Of a DNA stretch of 36,052 nt, positions 1-7,820 are shown piece by piece; the stretch's first letter is position 1, and each line of letters starts with the position of its first letter. Origin of the DNA: Candidatus Gastranaerophilales bacterium. GTDB lineage: Bacteria; Cyanobacteriota; Vampirovibrionia; Gastranaerophilales; Gastranaerophilaceae. Position numbers and translations under genes: made by a program. The DNA lies in NCBI GenBank assembly GCA_944323495.1, contig CALUSZ010000019.1, forward strand, positions 1 to 36,052, in the 5' to 3' direction. The notes below the pieces were generated by a model that searched no databases, was not told where the DNA came from, and was given only the letters and a program-made list of their open reading frames with translations.

Positions 1-199
1 GAATACCATCACAGGTACGCTCTTATGGGGTATTAGCAGAAGTTTCCCTCCGTTGTCCCCCGCTCTGGGGCAGATTCTCTACACATTACTCACCCGTCCG
101 CCACTGTCCTTGATAGCAAGCTACCAATTCTCGTTCGACTTGCATGTATGAAGCACGCCGCCAGCGTTCGTCCTGAGCCAGGATCAAACTCTCCATTGT
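1..199 (-). rRNA. rrs: 16S ribosomal RNA, 5' end only (partial)
   Basis: The reverse complement carries the near-universal bacterial 16S start GAGTTTGATCCTGGCTCAG (about 191 down to 173), then the conserved block with GAACGCTGGCGGCGTGC and, further on, GTGGCGGACGGGTGAGTAA. Only about 200 nt of an expected 1.5 kb are present; the gene runs off the left edge of the window. The mature 5' end is placed near 199 by analogy with the usual eight nucleotides ahead of GAGTTTGATC, so it is approximate. The V1 stretch is too little for me to name a genus. The gene is transcribed leftward, away from the regulator at 780. Confidence 0.96.
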
Positions 200-705
200 C
201 AGAAAAGTTATGTCCATATATACGCATCTCGTTAGTCACGCCAATCGTATTGCTTGCACAATACTAAAAAAACGCTATACGGATACGCATACGCTCGAAC
301 TTCATTTTTTTGTCCGTCTCACTTGCGAATTAACAAGTTTTTTCGTCTTCAGCTATTCTGTTGTCAAAGTACAAATTATTTTTTATATTTTCTTTTGGCT
401 AGAAAATTTTGAACTTTGTATCAGCTATTTGAATACTTTTTTAATCTTCCTCAAACTGTACACTTTATTAGGTACTACGCTCATACCGGCGTTCATTGCC
501 AACTATTTCATCTTATAACGTCAATTTTCATTGTCAACTAATCTTTTATTTGCTATTTACATTTCGTTACATTAACGTTCTAAGATTTCAAAGTTCTATA
601 AATGCTACGTTTATATTTCGGCATTCGGTGGTGTCCTTCCGATAAATCGGCTACCGTTGGCACCTTAGTGTAAATCACTTTTCTTTACACACCTAAAAAG
701 TGTGC
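200..705 (-). other. rRNA operon leader region, no protein gene
   Basis: This gap of about 500 nt between the 16S gene and the divergent regulator holds no credible protein gene; its short open frames have no start signals. Read on the minus strand it looks like a structured rRNA leader. Close to the presumed transcription start are a CCGAT/ATCGG hairpin (around 640-652) nested within GGTG/CACC arms, and a GTGTAAA/TTTACAC hairpin (about 668-691). Near the 16S end is a perfect GTATTG/CAATAC hairpin with a six-base loop (248-265). A GAACTTTGAAA stretch (586-596, minus strand) loosely resembles a boxA antitermination element. The leader role is inferred from position. Confidence 0.5.
510..537 (-). 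promoter_or_regulatory. Possible second rRNA promoter
   Basis: On the minus strand a perfect -35 TTGACA (532-537) is followed after 16 nt by TAAGAT (510-515), a moderate -10. Tandem promoters are usual for rRNA operons, and this one would shorten the leader to about 300 nt. The weak -10 keeps confidence modest. Confidence 0.35.
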
Positions 706-711
706 TTTGAC

Positions 712-740
712 ATTATAAAATACAAAAAAATAAAAATCAA
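712..740 (-). promoter_or_regulatory. Probable rRNA operon promoter
   Basis: The minus strand reads TTGATT (735-740), a 17-nt spacer, then a perfect TATAAT (712-717), predicting a start near 705 and transcription toward the 16S gene. It lies between the divergent regulator gene and the structured leader. A TTGACA on the opposite strand at 707-712 overlaps the -10 box, so the two directions may interfere. Confidence 0.5.
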
Positions 741-766
741 GTAGTTATTTTACATTTTTTTACATG

Positions 767-772
767 TATAAT
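767..772 (+). promoter_or_regulatory. -10 box of a probable leaderless promoter
   Basis: A perfect TATAAT (767-772) ends seven bases before the ATG at 780, placing the transcription start on or next to the start codon. There is no Shine-Dalgarno sequence. The upstream T-run followed by ACATG resembles the stretch before the L,D-transpeptidase gene at 3781. No good -35 is seen at 17 nt. Confidence 0.5.
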
Positions 773-779
773 TATATAT

Positions 780-1193
780 ATGAAAAATATGGAAAGCTTA
801 GCAGAATTTATTCAAAAACGAAGAGAAAATGCAGGACTGTCTATTAGCGGACTGGCTAAAAAAACAAGTATAAAATTAGATATTCTTGAAGATATTGAAT
901 CAGGGAAAGAACTTTTCCTCTCTGTCACGCAGAGACAGCAGCTTGCAAGGGTTCTTAAATGTTCTATAAAAGAATTAAAGGAGCATGAAAAAGAATATAA
1001 ATTTGATGTTGTCAGTGACGATACAATTGATACGCTAAAAAGGAAAATTCTTAACAGAGAGACGAATTTAAGATGCCCGCTATGCGGAGAGCCCTTGGTT
1101 ACCAGGGTTGCGAAGATGTATGATCTGGAGGATAATTTAGTTCTTCAGCCGAAGGCGCATTGTGTAAAATGTGTCTTTCAGATTAAGGAGTAG
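780..1193 (+). CDS. HTH (XRE/Cro-type) regulator with C-terminal zinc ribbon
   Basis: This 137-residue protein has an N-terminal Cro/cI-type helix-turn-helix (about residues 6-68: LAEFIQKRRENAGLSISGLA and following). A C-terminal zinc ribbon has two Cys pairs, CPLC and CVKC, separated by about 30 residues. It is probably a DNA-binding transcriptional regulator; its target is unknown. No Shine-Dalgarno precedes the ATG, and a TATAAT ends seven bases upstream, so I expect a leaderless message; an in-frame ATG at 789 is the alternative start. The gene stands divergent from the rRNA operon and heads an operon: its stop lies one base before the GH13-like gene, whose ribosome site sits inside this gene's 3' end. 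The HTH/zinc-ribbon combination is reported from sequence; the function is inference. Confidence 0.75.
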   Translation: MKNMESLAEFIQKRRENAGLSISGLAKKTSIKLDILEDIESGKELFLSVTQRQQLARVLKCSIKELKEHEKEYKFDVVSDDTIDTLKRKILNRETNLRCPLCGEPLVTRVAKMYDLEDNLVLQPKAHCVKCVFQIKE

Positions 1194-1194
1194 T

Positions 1195-2724
1195 ATGAAA
1201 AAAAGTTTGTTAACTTGTATATTAATAGTTGCGCTTACGATTCCTACTTTTGCGGGGGAAGACAATGATTTAAGAACTCTGTTTTTAAATAACAGGGCTA
1301 GAATTTGCGCTATTAATATAAGAACTTTTAATGCACAGGATATAAACGAAAATGAACTAATTGACGAAGGAGAAATTAGCGGGAATTTTTTGAACGCAGT
1401 TGAAAGACTTGATGAGATTCAAAATTTAGGCATTAATACATTGCATGTACTCCCGATTACTCCTATTGGAAGGCTTAAAGCTCTTGGAACTGCCGGTTCT
1501 GTATACTCTGCGGCTGATTTTTGGAGTATTAACCCGCAACTTGTCGATAAGAATTCCGAATTAACTGATGTTGAACAGGCAAAGAGGTTTATTGATGAGT
1601 GTCATAAACGAAATATTCGTGTTATTATTGATTTGCCAAGCTGCGGGGCTTATGATTTATTCTTAACACATCCAGAATTGTTCATAAAAGACAGCAGGCA
1701 ATGCTCTATCGTGCCTACGGACTGGACAGATGTCAGATTACTTAATGTAGGGTCAGATAAAAAACTTAATCAAGATGTTTTAGATGCTCATAAGAGGTTT
1801 GTTGATTTAGTTCTTAAAATCGGGGCTGATGGTATTAGAGCTGATGTTGCAACTATTAAACCATTTACTTTCTGGCAGGAGATTATTAAATACACAAGGT
1901 CGAAGGATCCTGAATTTATGTTCCTTGCAGAAGCATCTGACTCTTGGAGAGAGCCGCCAAGCTTATATGCGGTCTTTACTCCTTATGACAAGCTCTTACA
2001 AGCCGGATTTGACGGGTACTACGGAAGTTTCTTCAACTTAAAGGACTGGAGAGCTGCAGAGTTTATGGAGCATATAAAATTTAACAAAAAGCTTCTAGAT
2101 TCATATAGAGAGCCTAAGAGCGTAATTCTAAGCTTTACTACGCATGATGAAGTTAGTCCTATTCTATTACATGGCGAAAACTTTTCTGTAATGATTAGCT
2201 GGCTTAATGCAACGCTGCCGTTTAATCCTTATTGTATAGACGGGTTCTTCAATGGAGACGCATATCTTTACCCCTGGGCTAATACTAAGGCTGAAAAATC
2301 CGAAACTGACGATTACTCATATTTTGTACACAGAGGCAAAATGGATATATTTAATTTCTCACGCAGACCAGGTGGAGATAATGATAATATTTTGAATAAT
2401 TTTCAAAAAGCCGCTGATTTTAGAACAAAATATGAAAAATTGGTTACTAAAGGAGATTTTATAGACTTAAAAACAGACAATGAAAAAGTTTTTGCATTTG
2501 AGAGAAATTATAAAAACGAATCAATTATTGTTATCGGAAACCTTGATTTCAAAAATCCGCAATATAAAATAACAATAAGGGTTCCGAATGTCAAAAAAAA
2601 GAATGATTTTGAATTTATTGCCGGAAATGAAAATGTAAAGGCCGGAAACAGAAAGATTTTTACGGATTTAGATAACGGCGAAATAAAGGTTATAAGAGTT
2701 ATTAGACAGCGAAAGGAGTTATAA
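1195..2724 (+). CDS. Secreted GH13 (alpha-amylase-like) family protein
   Basis: This 509-residue protein starts with a clear signal peptide (Lys-Lys, a hydrophobic stretch, cleavage likely after PTFA near residue 20). A GH13-type TIM-barrel follows: the early strand LGINTLHVLPITPIG, then the catalytic regions GIRADV (nucleophile D217), FLAEAS (acid/base E246) and TTHDE (D318). The catalytic triad is therefore intact. The usual region I DxxxNH is degraded (IIDLPSCGAYD), and the Lys-His normally after the nucleophile is absent, so the substrate may be unusual. A beta-sandwich-like C-terminus follows. The ATG at 1195 has AAGGAG four bases upstream and opens directly into the signal peptide, so it is preferred over the in-frame ATG at 1171. 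The gene overlaps trpS by one base (TAATG). Glycan hydrolysis or transfer outside the cytoplasm is inferred. Confidence 0.82.
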   Translation: MKKSLLTCILIVALTIPTFAGEDNDLRTLFLNNRARICAINIRTFNAQDINENELIDEGEISGNFLNAVERLDEIQNLGINTLHVLPITPIGRLKALGTAGSVYSAADFWSINPQLVDKNSELTDVEQAKRFIDECHKRNIRVIIDLPSCGAYDLFLTHPELFIKDSRQCSIVPTDWTDVRLLNVGSDKKLNQDVLDAHKRFVDLVLKIGADGIRADVATIKPFTFWQEIIKYTRSKDPEFMFLAEASDSWREPPSLYAVFTPYDKLLQAGFDGYYGSFFNLKDWRAAEFMEHIKFNKKLLDSYREPKSVILSFTTHDEVSPILLHGENFSVMISWLNATLPFNPYCIDGFFNGDAYLYPWANTKAEKSETDDYSYFVHRGKMDIFNFSRRPGGDNDNILNNFQKAADFRTKYEKLVTKGDFIDLKTDNEKVFAFERNYKNESIIVIGNLDFKNPQYKITIRVPNVKKKNDFEFIAGNENVKAGNRKIFTDLDNGEIKVIRVIRQRKEL

Positions 2725-3731
2725 TGCAGAGCGATAAAATAGTATTTACGGGAATGAGACCTACAGGGAAATTACATCTCGGACATTATCTCGGAGTTAT
2801 TGAAAATATGGTAAAACTTCAAGATGAATACAAGTGCTATTTCTTTATTGCTGACTGGCATGCTCTTACGACTAAATATGACAAAACAGAAAATCTAAAA
2901 CAAGATATTCTGGAAGTTACTATGGATTGGCTTGCAAGCGGTATTGATCCTGAAAAAGCTACAATTTATGTTCAATCGCTAATCCCTGAAACAGCTGAAC
3001 TGCATATTTATTTGAGCATGATAACTCCGCAAAACTGGGTCGAAAGAGATCCTAATCTTAAAGATATGGCTAAAATTCTGCGCGCCAAAGAAGGGTTCGC
3101 ATCTCAAATTAATTACGGACTTATGGGATATCCTGTATTAATGACAGCTGATATACTTTCATTTAATGCTGATTTTGTACCGGTTGGGATTGATCAGGTT
3201 GCGCATGTTGAATTAACAAGAGACATTGCAAGAAGATTCAATAATATTTATAATACTGATTTCTTTAAAGAAACACAGCCATTACTCAACAATTGCTCGC
3301 TTATCTGCGGGTTAGACGGAAACAAAATGGGAAAATCTTTTAATAACGATATAAAGATTTCCGACAGCGAAGAGGTTACGGCAAAGAAAGTCATGTCGGC
3401 AATAACTGACAGAAGCCGTATGAGAAAAGATGATCCCGGACACCCTGATGAATGCGAAGTAGCTTTCAAATACTGGAAAATTTTTGGAACGGAAGCTGAA
3501 ATCAATACGGTAAAATGCGAGTGCGAAAAGGGTTTAAGAGGGTGCGCCGACTGCAAGAGACAGCTAGGGGCTAAAATTAACGAAAAATTTGCAGAAATTA
3601 GAGAAAAGCGCAGATATTATGAAGCTCACCCTGAAATTGTAGAAAAAATTCTAAGAGATGGCTCCGAAAAAGCCAGAGAAGAAGCCGGAAAAGTACTAAA
3701 AGAAGTCAGAAAACTCGTGAAGATGTTCTAA
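2724..3731 (+). CDS. trpS: Tryptophanyl-tRNA synthetase
   Basis: This cytoplasmic class I aminoacyl-tRNA synthetase charges tRNA-Trp. Its 335 residues fit the bacterial family. The ATP-binding signature appears as PTGKLHLGHYLG near the N-terminus (HIGH motif) and as GNKMGKS near residue 200 (KMSKS motif); the GIDQVAHVELTRDIA segment between them is typical of TrpS. A Cys-rich stretch (KCECEKGLRGCADCKRQLG, about residues 257-275) is found in many bacterial TrpS sequences of this branch. The start overlaps the stop of the GH13-like gene and has AAAGGAG six bases upstream, so translation is probably coupled. It is odd to find this housekeeping gene behind a secreted glycosidase-like protein. No terminator is seen after it. 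Confidence 0.96.
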   Translation: MQSDKIVFTGMRPTGKLHLGHYLGVIENMVKLQDEYKCYFFIADWHALTTKYDKTENLKQDILEVTMDWLASGIDPEKATIYVQSLIPETAELHIYLSMITPQNWVERDPNLKDMAKILRAKEGFASQINYGLMGYPVLMTADILSFNADFVPVGIDQVAHVELTRDIARRFNNIYNTDFFKETQPLLNNCSLICGLDGNKMGKSFNNDIKISDSEEVTAKKVMSAITDRSRMRKDDPGHPDECEVAFKYWKIFGTEAEINTVKCECEKGLRGCADCKRQLGAKINEKFAEIREKRRYYEAHPEIVEKILRDGSEKAREEAGKVLKEVRKLVKMF

Positions 3732-3744
3732 TTTTGGCAAGCAT

Positions 3745-3776
3745 CTGGCAAATTTATTTTTTACATGTTTTATATT
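3745..3776 (+). promoter_or_regulatory. Probable promoter of the L,D-transpeptidase gene
   Basis: TATATT (3771-3776) ends four bases before the ATG, which would give a leaderless mRNA. Upstream, CTGGCAAAT and a T-run followed by ACATGTTT (3745-3770) resemble the A/T-tract element before the gene at 12059 (24 of 32 positions match by eye). No canonical TTGACA is present. Confidence 0.4.
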
Positions 3777-3780
3777 AAAT

Positions 3781-4389
3781 ATGAGAATTAATAATTATAT
3801 ACAAAAAGCCGGTCTAGCCTTTACCCTGCTGACGCTTACACCCGTTTTATCCAATGCGTTAGCAAGGACACCGGTAAATGATACTTTTGTTAAAGCAGAA
3901 CCCGACATCCCGCCGAAGGGGACAGCTGAAAAAAATATATTAAATAAAGCCCCGAATCCGCATATTACAATTGCCGGAGAAGAAAAAACTGCAAAAATAA
4001 CAGTAGACCTATCCAAAAATATTTTGTACAAATACGATAATGAAGGCCACGCACAAATGGCATACTTAATCGCAAGCGGGAAGAAAAATACACCCACTGA
4101 TAAGGGGATCAGAATCGTGACTCATGTAGAAACTTATCCTTATAGAAGCGCCCCGAGATACACCAAACGAAGAAGAAACCCCGGAGCATACGGCCCTAAG
4201 ATAATCTGCCTTAATAAAATTGATAAATCAACAGGAGAACAAAGCCAGACCGGAGAGTTTATACACGGCAATAATAACCCAAGCTCAATTGGCAAATATG
4301 CTTCTCTCGGGTGTATGAGGATGGATAATGAAGTTATCAAAGAATTAGCCGGCGAAGTCAAGAGGGGAGACATCGTTATTATAAAATAA
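3781..4389 (+). CDS. Secreted L,D-transpeptidase (YkuD domain)
   Basis: This 202-residue protein should act on peptidoglycan, making 3-3 cross-links or attaching proteins by L,D-transpeptidation. An N-terminal signal peptide ends around SNALA (residue 28), followed by a Pro-rich linker. The YkuD domain (about residues 68-202) carries the family motif: H162 in FIHGNN, then S176 and the catalytic C178 in ASLGCMRM. The ATG at 3781 has no Shine-Dalgarno and lies four bases after a TATATT, suggesting a leaderless message. It faces der with only two bases between the stop codons and no visible terminator. Family assignment is secure; the exact cell-wall reaction is inferred. Confidence 0.92.
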   Translation: MRINNYIQKAGLAFTLLTLTPVLSNALARTPVNDTFVKAEPDIPPKGTAEKNILNKAPNPHITIAGEEKTAKITVDLSKNILYKYDNEGHAQMAYLIASGKKNTPTDKGIRIVTHVETYPYRSAPRYTKRRRNPGAYGPKIICLNKIDKSTGEQSQTGEFIHGNNNPSSIGKYASLGCMRMDNEVIKELAGEVKRGDIVIIK

Positions 4390-4391
4390 TA

Positions 4392-5732
4392 TTATTTTTT
4401 CTTCTCTGAACGAGCTCTTACAGAAATTCTTACAGGTGTTCCCATAAATCCAAATGCTTCACGAAGCTTATTTTCCATATAACGTTTGTAATGATCTTTC
4501 ATCAAATCTTCACTATTTACAAAAAGCACAAATGTTGGAGGCTCAATTGAAGCCTGAGTCGAATACATAATCTTCAAGCGCTTATTTCTTATTGTCTGAG
4601 GCGGGTTAAGCGCATAAGCTTCATTTATAACTTTATTCAAAAGACCCGTAGATACGCGTTTTGAACGTTCCTGATGGACTTCAAGCACTTTCGTAAATAT
4701 CTGGTTTAAACGCTGGTGAGTAACTGCACTTATAAAAATCTTAGGTACATAGTCTAAAAACGGAATCTCATGAGCTATCTTCTGCTCGAATTTATTAATA
4801 GTATTTGATTTTTTATCCTCAACCAAATCCCATTTATTAATCGCAATGACCATTCCCTTTCCGGCTTCTGTAATTATTGAAGCGATTTTTTTATCCTGAT
4901 CGGAAATTCCGTTTACAGCCTCTGTTGCATCTATAACCATAACTGCAACATCACATTCTCTAATTGAACGTATTGCCCTATCAACGGCGAATTTCTCAAC
5001 CCCGTAATCTACTTTGGCCTTTTTTCTTATACCGGCTGTATCAATTATGATGAATTCATTATCGTTATACTTGAGTCGTGAATCAATACTGTCTCTTGTT
5101 GTACCTGATATATCAGAAACAATAACCCGTTTTTCTCCAAGAAGAGCATTAACAATTGAAGACTTGCCGGCATTTGGTCTCCCGACTATTGCAATTTTAA
5201 TGGTTTTATCTTCTTCACTATTATCCTCATCAACAAAATCCTTAGTAACCTCCTCTAATAAATCTCCGACACCGCCGGAGCCGTGAAGAGCGGAAATTGC
5301 TATAGGTTCTCCTATTGCAAGAGAATAAAAATCACTAATCATTGTAATTTGATTATAAGAATCAACCTTATTGACCGCTAAGAAGACAGGTTTGTCAGAT
5401 TGTCTTAAAATATTTGCAATATCACTGTCAACTGGCGTAACACCTTCTGTTCCGTCAACAATAAATATAATCTTATCCGCCTCCTCACAAGCTATCTTAG
5501 CCTGATCATATATGGAAAGCATTATCTCATCTTCATCACCGGGAACAATACCGCCCGTATCAATAACTGTAAATGGCTTATTTTGCCACTCTACATCAAA
5601 ATAAATTCTATCTCTTGTTACACCGGGTAAATCATCTACAATTGACTGCCGTCTTCCCACAAGACGGTTTACAAAAGTTGATTTTCCTACATTCGGGCGT
5701 CCTACGACAGCTACTATTGGTTTTCTTTTCAT
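4392..5732 (-). CDS. der: Ribosome-assembly GTPase Der (EngA)
   Basis: Der is an essential GTPase with tandem G domains that helps assemble the 50S subunit. The 446 residues show both: the first opens with GRPNVGKSTFVNRL near residue 11 and has DTGG and NKVD; the second has GRPNAGKSSIVNALL near residue 183, then DTAGIRKK and NKWD. A KH-like C-terminal domain ends in a basic tail. Length and order match the family. No Shine-Dalgarno precedes the ATG; the promoter TTGAAA-17-TACACT places the mRNA start within a few bases of it. The -35 box overlaps the end of the coiled-coil gene upstream, so der probably has its own promoter at the end of the csrA gene group. Confidence 0.97.
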   Translation of the reverse strand: MKRKPIVAVVGRPNVGKSTFVNRLVGRRQSIVDDLPGVTRDRIYFDVEWQNKPFTVIDTGGIVPGDEDEIMLSIYDQAKIACEEADKIIFIVDGTEGVTPVDSDIANILRQSDKPVFLAVNKVDSYNQITMISDFYSLAIGEPIAISALHGSGGVGDLLEEVTKDFVDEDNSEEDKTIKIAIVGRPNAGKSSIVNALLGEKRVIVSDISGTTRDSIDSRLKYNDNEFIIIDTAGIRKKAKVDYGVEKFAVDRAIRSIRECDVAVMVIDATEAVNGISDQDKKIASIITEAGKGMVIAINKWDLVEDKKSNTINKFEQKIAHEIPFLDYVPKIFISAVTHQRLNQIFTKVLEVHQERSKRVSTGLLNKVINEAYALNPPQTIRNKRLKIMYSTQASIEPPTFVLFVNSEDLMKDHYKRYMENKLREAFGFMGTPVRISVRARSEKKK

Positions 5733-5741
5733 AACAAGGGA

Positions 5742-5770
5742 AGTGTAGCATAAAATATAGTTTATTTCAA
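5742..5770 (-). promoter_or_regulatory. Promoter of der
   Basis: The minus strand reads TTGAAA (5765-5770), a 17-nt spacer ending in TGC (extended -10), then TACACT (5742-5747). The -10 ends nine bases before the der ATG, predicting a leader of only about two nucleotides. The -35 lies in the last codons of the preceding gene. Confidence 0.55.
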
Positions 5771-6430
5771 ACTCCTTGAAATCTCTGCATGGATTGAGTT
5801 TGCCTTGGTTATATATTTAGAAAGCTGAACATACTTATCCCCAGCTTCGCCATACGGAGTCTGAAGCGTCATCAACTCATCTACACTCTTATTTATATTT
5901 TCTAATTTTTCAAGAGACTTTTTAAGCTCTATTGATGAAGAAAGTTTTTTAGGCAGTTTTGATATAATAATTGCCTCTATATCTTCAAAAAACTTCTTTA
6001 TTCCCCTAAAATGAGACCTGACTCTGGGAGAAAAAATCCCAGTAAGTTCGCCAGAAATCTTGGCAGAAAGGCTCGTTTCATTATAAAGTTCGGTAAGTTC
6101 CGATAATTCATATTGAAGCTGCTTATATCTGTTAAAAAGAGATTCTGTTAATTCAAAATCGTGAATATCTTTAGCGGTCTGAATCTGCCCCTCCAAATTT
6201 TTCAATTCTTCTTCCACTTTAGCAATCTTATATTCAAGCTTAAAAACCTCATTCTGCACATCTTTATATGCCTCTTTTTGCAGAATGTTATTATCATAAT
6301 CATTCAAATGCCTCACTGCACCATTTGAAGGCATTGTGATATTTTCAGGCTGCATAAAGAAATTATCACGATCTTCCTGCTCTGATAAAAAAGGATTTGT
6401 ACTGTTATTTACAAACTTATCTCCACCCAT
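5762..6430 (-). CDS. Uncharacterised coiled-coil protein
   Basis: I do not recognise this 222-residue cytoplasmic protein. The first 45 residues are polar and Asn-rich (probably disordered). A long charged helix (about 50-125) with heptad-like spacing follows, typical of coiled coil, and then a second helical part (about 135-222). No signal peptide, membrane segment or catalytic motif is seen. A promoter (TTGAAG-17-TATAAT) inside the preceding TPR gene ends six bases before the ATG, and there is no Shine-Dalgarno, so a leaderless message is likely. It lies in the group with csrA and fliW, so a link to flagella or post-transcriptional control is possible but only by context. Confidence 0.7.
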   Translation of the reverse strand: MGGDKFVNNSTNPFLSEQEDRDNFFMQPENITMPSNGAVRHLNDYDNNILQKEAYKDVQNEVFKLEYKIAKVEEELKNLEGQIQTAKDIHDFELTESLFNRYKQLQYELSELTELYNETSLSAKISGELTGIFSPRVRSHFRGIKKFFEDIEAIIISKLPKKLSSSIELKKSLEKLENINKSVDELMTLQTPYGEAGDKYVQLSKYITKANSIHAEISRSLK

Positions 6431-6436
6431 ACAGAA

Positions 6437-6465
6437 ATTATACTATCAAATCCCCATTTCTTCAA
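6437..6465 (-). promoter_or_regulatory. Internal promoter for the coiled-coil gene
   Basis: The minus strand has TTGAAG (6460-6465), a 17-nt spacer and a perfect TATAAT (6437-6442), six bases before the ATG at 6430. The -35 and spacer lie in the 3' end of the upstream TPR gene. It predicts a transcript beginning at the start codon. Confidence 0.55.
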
Positions 6466-7024
6466 TTTTTTGCTTCATTACAAGCGCCGGATAGTAATCC
6501 TGAATCAGTTTTAAGCACTCGTTTATATAAAAATAAGCTTCCTCTATATCATGCACTCTCAAAAAATACCTTGCCAGCATAAATTGTAATTCAGCATCAT
6601 TATAATAAATTTCTTTAGACTTTAGCATATAATTATAAGCCGCAGATAAAAGATTGTTCTCATACATTACTCTTGCTGCGAATTTATATGTTTCCTGATT
6701 TATTCCGGAAAAAAACTCTAAAGCCCCTAAAAGCTGCTCCACATAATCTAATTTTTCATTCTTTAAAAGAAAATCTAAATCAATCTCCAGAAAATTTCTA
6801 ATCTGAAAGTAAGTAGGATAAATATCCACATACCCACTTAAAACAGCTGCAAGAATCTCACCCCATCTTGCCCTTGGAGAGTCATTAGAAGAAAAAATTT
6901 CTTCTGCCAAACTCAAATCATCGTTCAAAATTGCAAGGTATGCATGTTCTATCGAGTTTGGTCTTATTATTACATCCTTGCCTTCTGAAAAAAAGAAAAT
7001 TTTCTGCTTATTTGAGCTAACCAT
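6446..7024 (-). CDS. TPR-like helical repeat protein
   Basis: This 192-residue cytoplasmic protein seems to be built of helical hairpin repeats of the TPR type, most clearly in the C-terminal half (NLLSAAYNYMLKSKEIYYN, then AELQFMLARYFLRVHDIEEA and a last helix pair). No signal peptide or catalytic motif is visible. Its start overlaps the end of csrA by eight bases, so the two are probably translationally coupled. A role as a protein-binding partner of CsrA or FliW, or in flagellar control, is inference from position only. Confidence 0.7.
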   Translation of the reverse strand: MVSSNKQKIFFFSEGKDVIIRPNSIEHAYLAILNDDLSLAEEIFSSNDSPRARWGEILAAVLSGYVDIYPTYFQIRNFLEIDLDFLLKNEKLDYVEQLLGALEFFSGINQETYKFAARVMYENNLLSAAYNYMLKSKEIYYNDAELQFMLARYFLRVHDIEEAYFYINECLKLIQDYYPALVMKQKIEEMGI

Positions 7025-7358
7025 TCTTTTTATTGATTCTTATAGAATTCTTTTTAGCCTTGTTTTCTTCTACAATAATTTCTTCTTCATTATCTTTTGC
7101 AGCAGTTTCAAGTTTATCGTTAAGAACAGTACCGCCCTTAATCAAATTCGAAACAGAATCCACGGATGAAGTGTTCGTATTCTTTCCGATCAGGTTTGCA
7201 AGCTTAATTTGAAGATAAATTTCTTCCCTATATATTTTTACATCCTTATCAGCTTGTATTGCAACCTTACAAACTCCATTCCTAGCCTCGACAATAGTTA
7301 TTTCAATATTGTCATTAATCATTATTTTTTGACCGTTTTTTCTTGTTATTACGAGCAT
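7017..7358 (-). CDS. csrA: Translational regulator CsrA with long C-terminal tail
   Basis: CsrA is a dimeric RNA-binding protein that blocks or alters translation at GGA motifs in mRNA leaders. Residues 1-56 match the core fold: MLVITRKNGQKIMI at the start and the RNA-contacting stretch VKIYREEIY near residues 40-48. CsrA is normally 60-75 residues; this one has 113, adding about 55 polar, charged residues (acidic EEEIIVEENK, then a Lys/Asn-rich end). An AAGGA lies six bases before the ATG. It follows fliW by 15 bases; FliW is the known protein antagonist of CsrA, so the pair probably couples flagellin assembly to translation. The tail could affect FliW or RNA binding. Confidence 0.93.
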   Translation of the reverse strand: MLVITRKNGQKIMINDNIEITIVEARNGVCKVAIQADKDVKIYREEIYLQIKLANLIGKNTNTSSVDSVSNLIKGGTVLNDKLETAAKDNEEEIIVEENKAKKNSIRINKKNG

Positions 7359-7373
7359 TTCATTCCTTAAAAA

Positions 7374-7808
7374 TTATTTAACTTCTTTAAACATGGGGCA
7401 GCTTATATCATATCCTGAGCCTGATAATACAATCTGACCAGCTGTATTATTATCAATATTAAATATTAAAGGAGCTAACAAATTAATTGTAGTTCCTCTC
7501 GGATTATCCTGCGGAATAGATGTTATATTCATAACTAACACACTTTCAACATTTTCTATTCCTAAAGCCTCGACAGTACTATCAGGTAAATCTATTGTAT
7601 AATCGAAATCCAAAGATGCTACTGATATTATAGGAAAAGCCAATGCCGGATCCTCTACCGACTGAAGCCACTTAAAAAGAGAATCCTTGTTAGGTTCAAG
7701 AATAACAAATTTCCGCAAAGCATCAAATCCAATAATAGGCAGAACAAAATCGAAAATACGATTTTCCTCTATATCTATTTGACCAAATCTAACTGTATCT
7801 AATTTCAT
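7374..7808 (-). CDS. fliW: Flagellar assembly factor FliW
   Basis: This 144-residue protein matches FliW in length and layout: an N-terminal TVRFGQIDIEENRIFDFVLP segment, the middle LQSVEDPALAFPII stretch, and a C-terminal LLAPLIFNI strand. In Bacillus, FliW binds flagellin or CsrA in a partner-switching circuit: free FliW sequesters CsrA and relieves repression of flagellin mRNA. Its position directly before csrA is the classic arrangement. It implies that this organism, or a recent ancestor, makes flagella, although no structural flagellar gene is in the window. The ribosome site is weak (AAAGA). It sits 12 bases after the secreted TPR gene and is probably co-transcribed with it. Confidence 0.9.
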   Translation of the reverse strand: MKLDTVRFGQIDIEENRIFDFVLPIIGFDALRKFVILEPNKDSLFKWLQSVEDPALAFPIISVASLDFDYTIDLPDSTVEALGIENVESVLVMNITSIPQDNPRGTTINLLAPLIFNIDNNTAGQIVLSGSGYDISCPMFKEVK

Positions 7809-7820
7809 TCTTTATCTTTC

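Noticed and set aside
210..518. Open reading frame of 102 codons beside the 16S gene
   Set aside because: It lies in the rRNA leader region, has no ribosome site, and its Phe/Leu/Tyr-rich composition is what AT-rich non-coding sequence gives.
3735..3750. Sigma54-like site TGGCAAGCATCTGGCA before the L,D-transpeptidase
   Set aside because: It keeps the GG and GC pairs, but two other key bases differ, no enhancer site or activator is seen, and the -10 box at the start codon explains the promoter. It may be chance.
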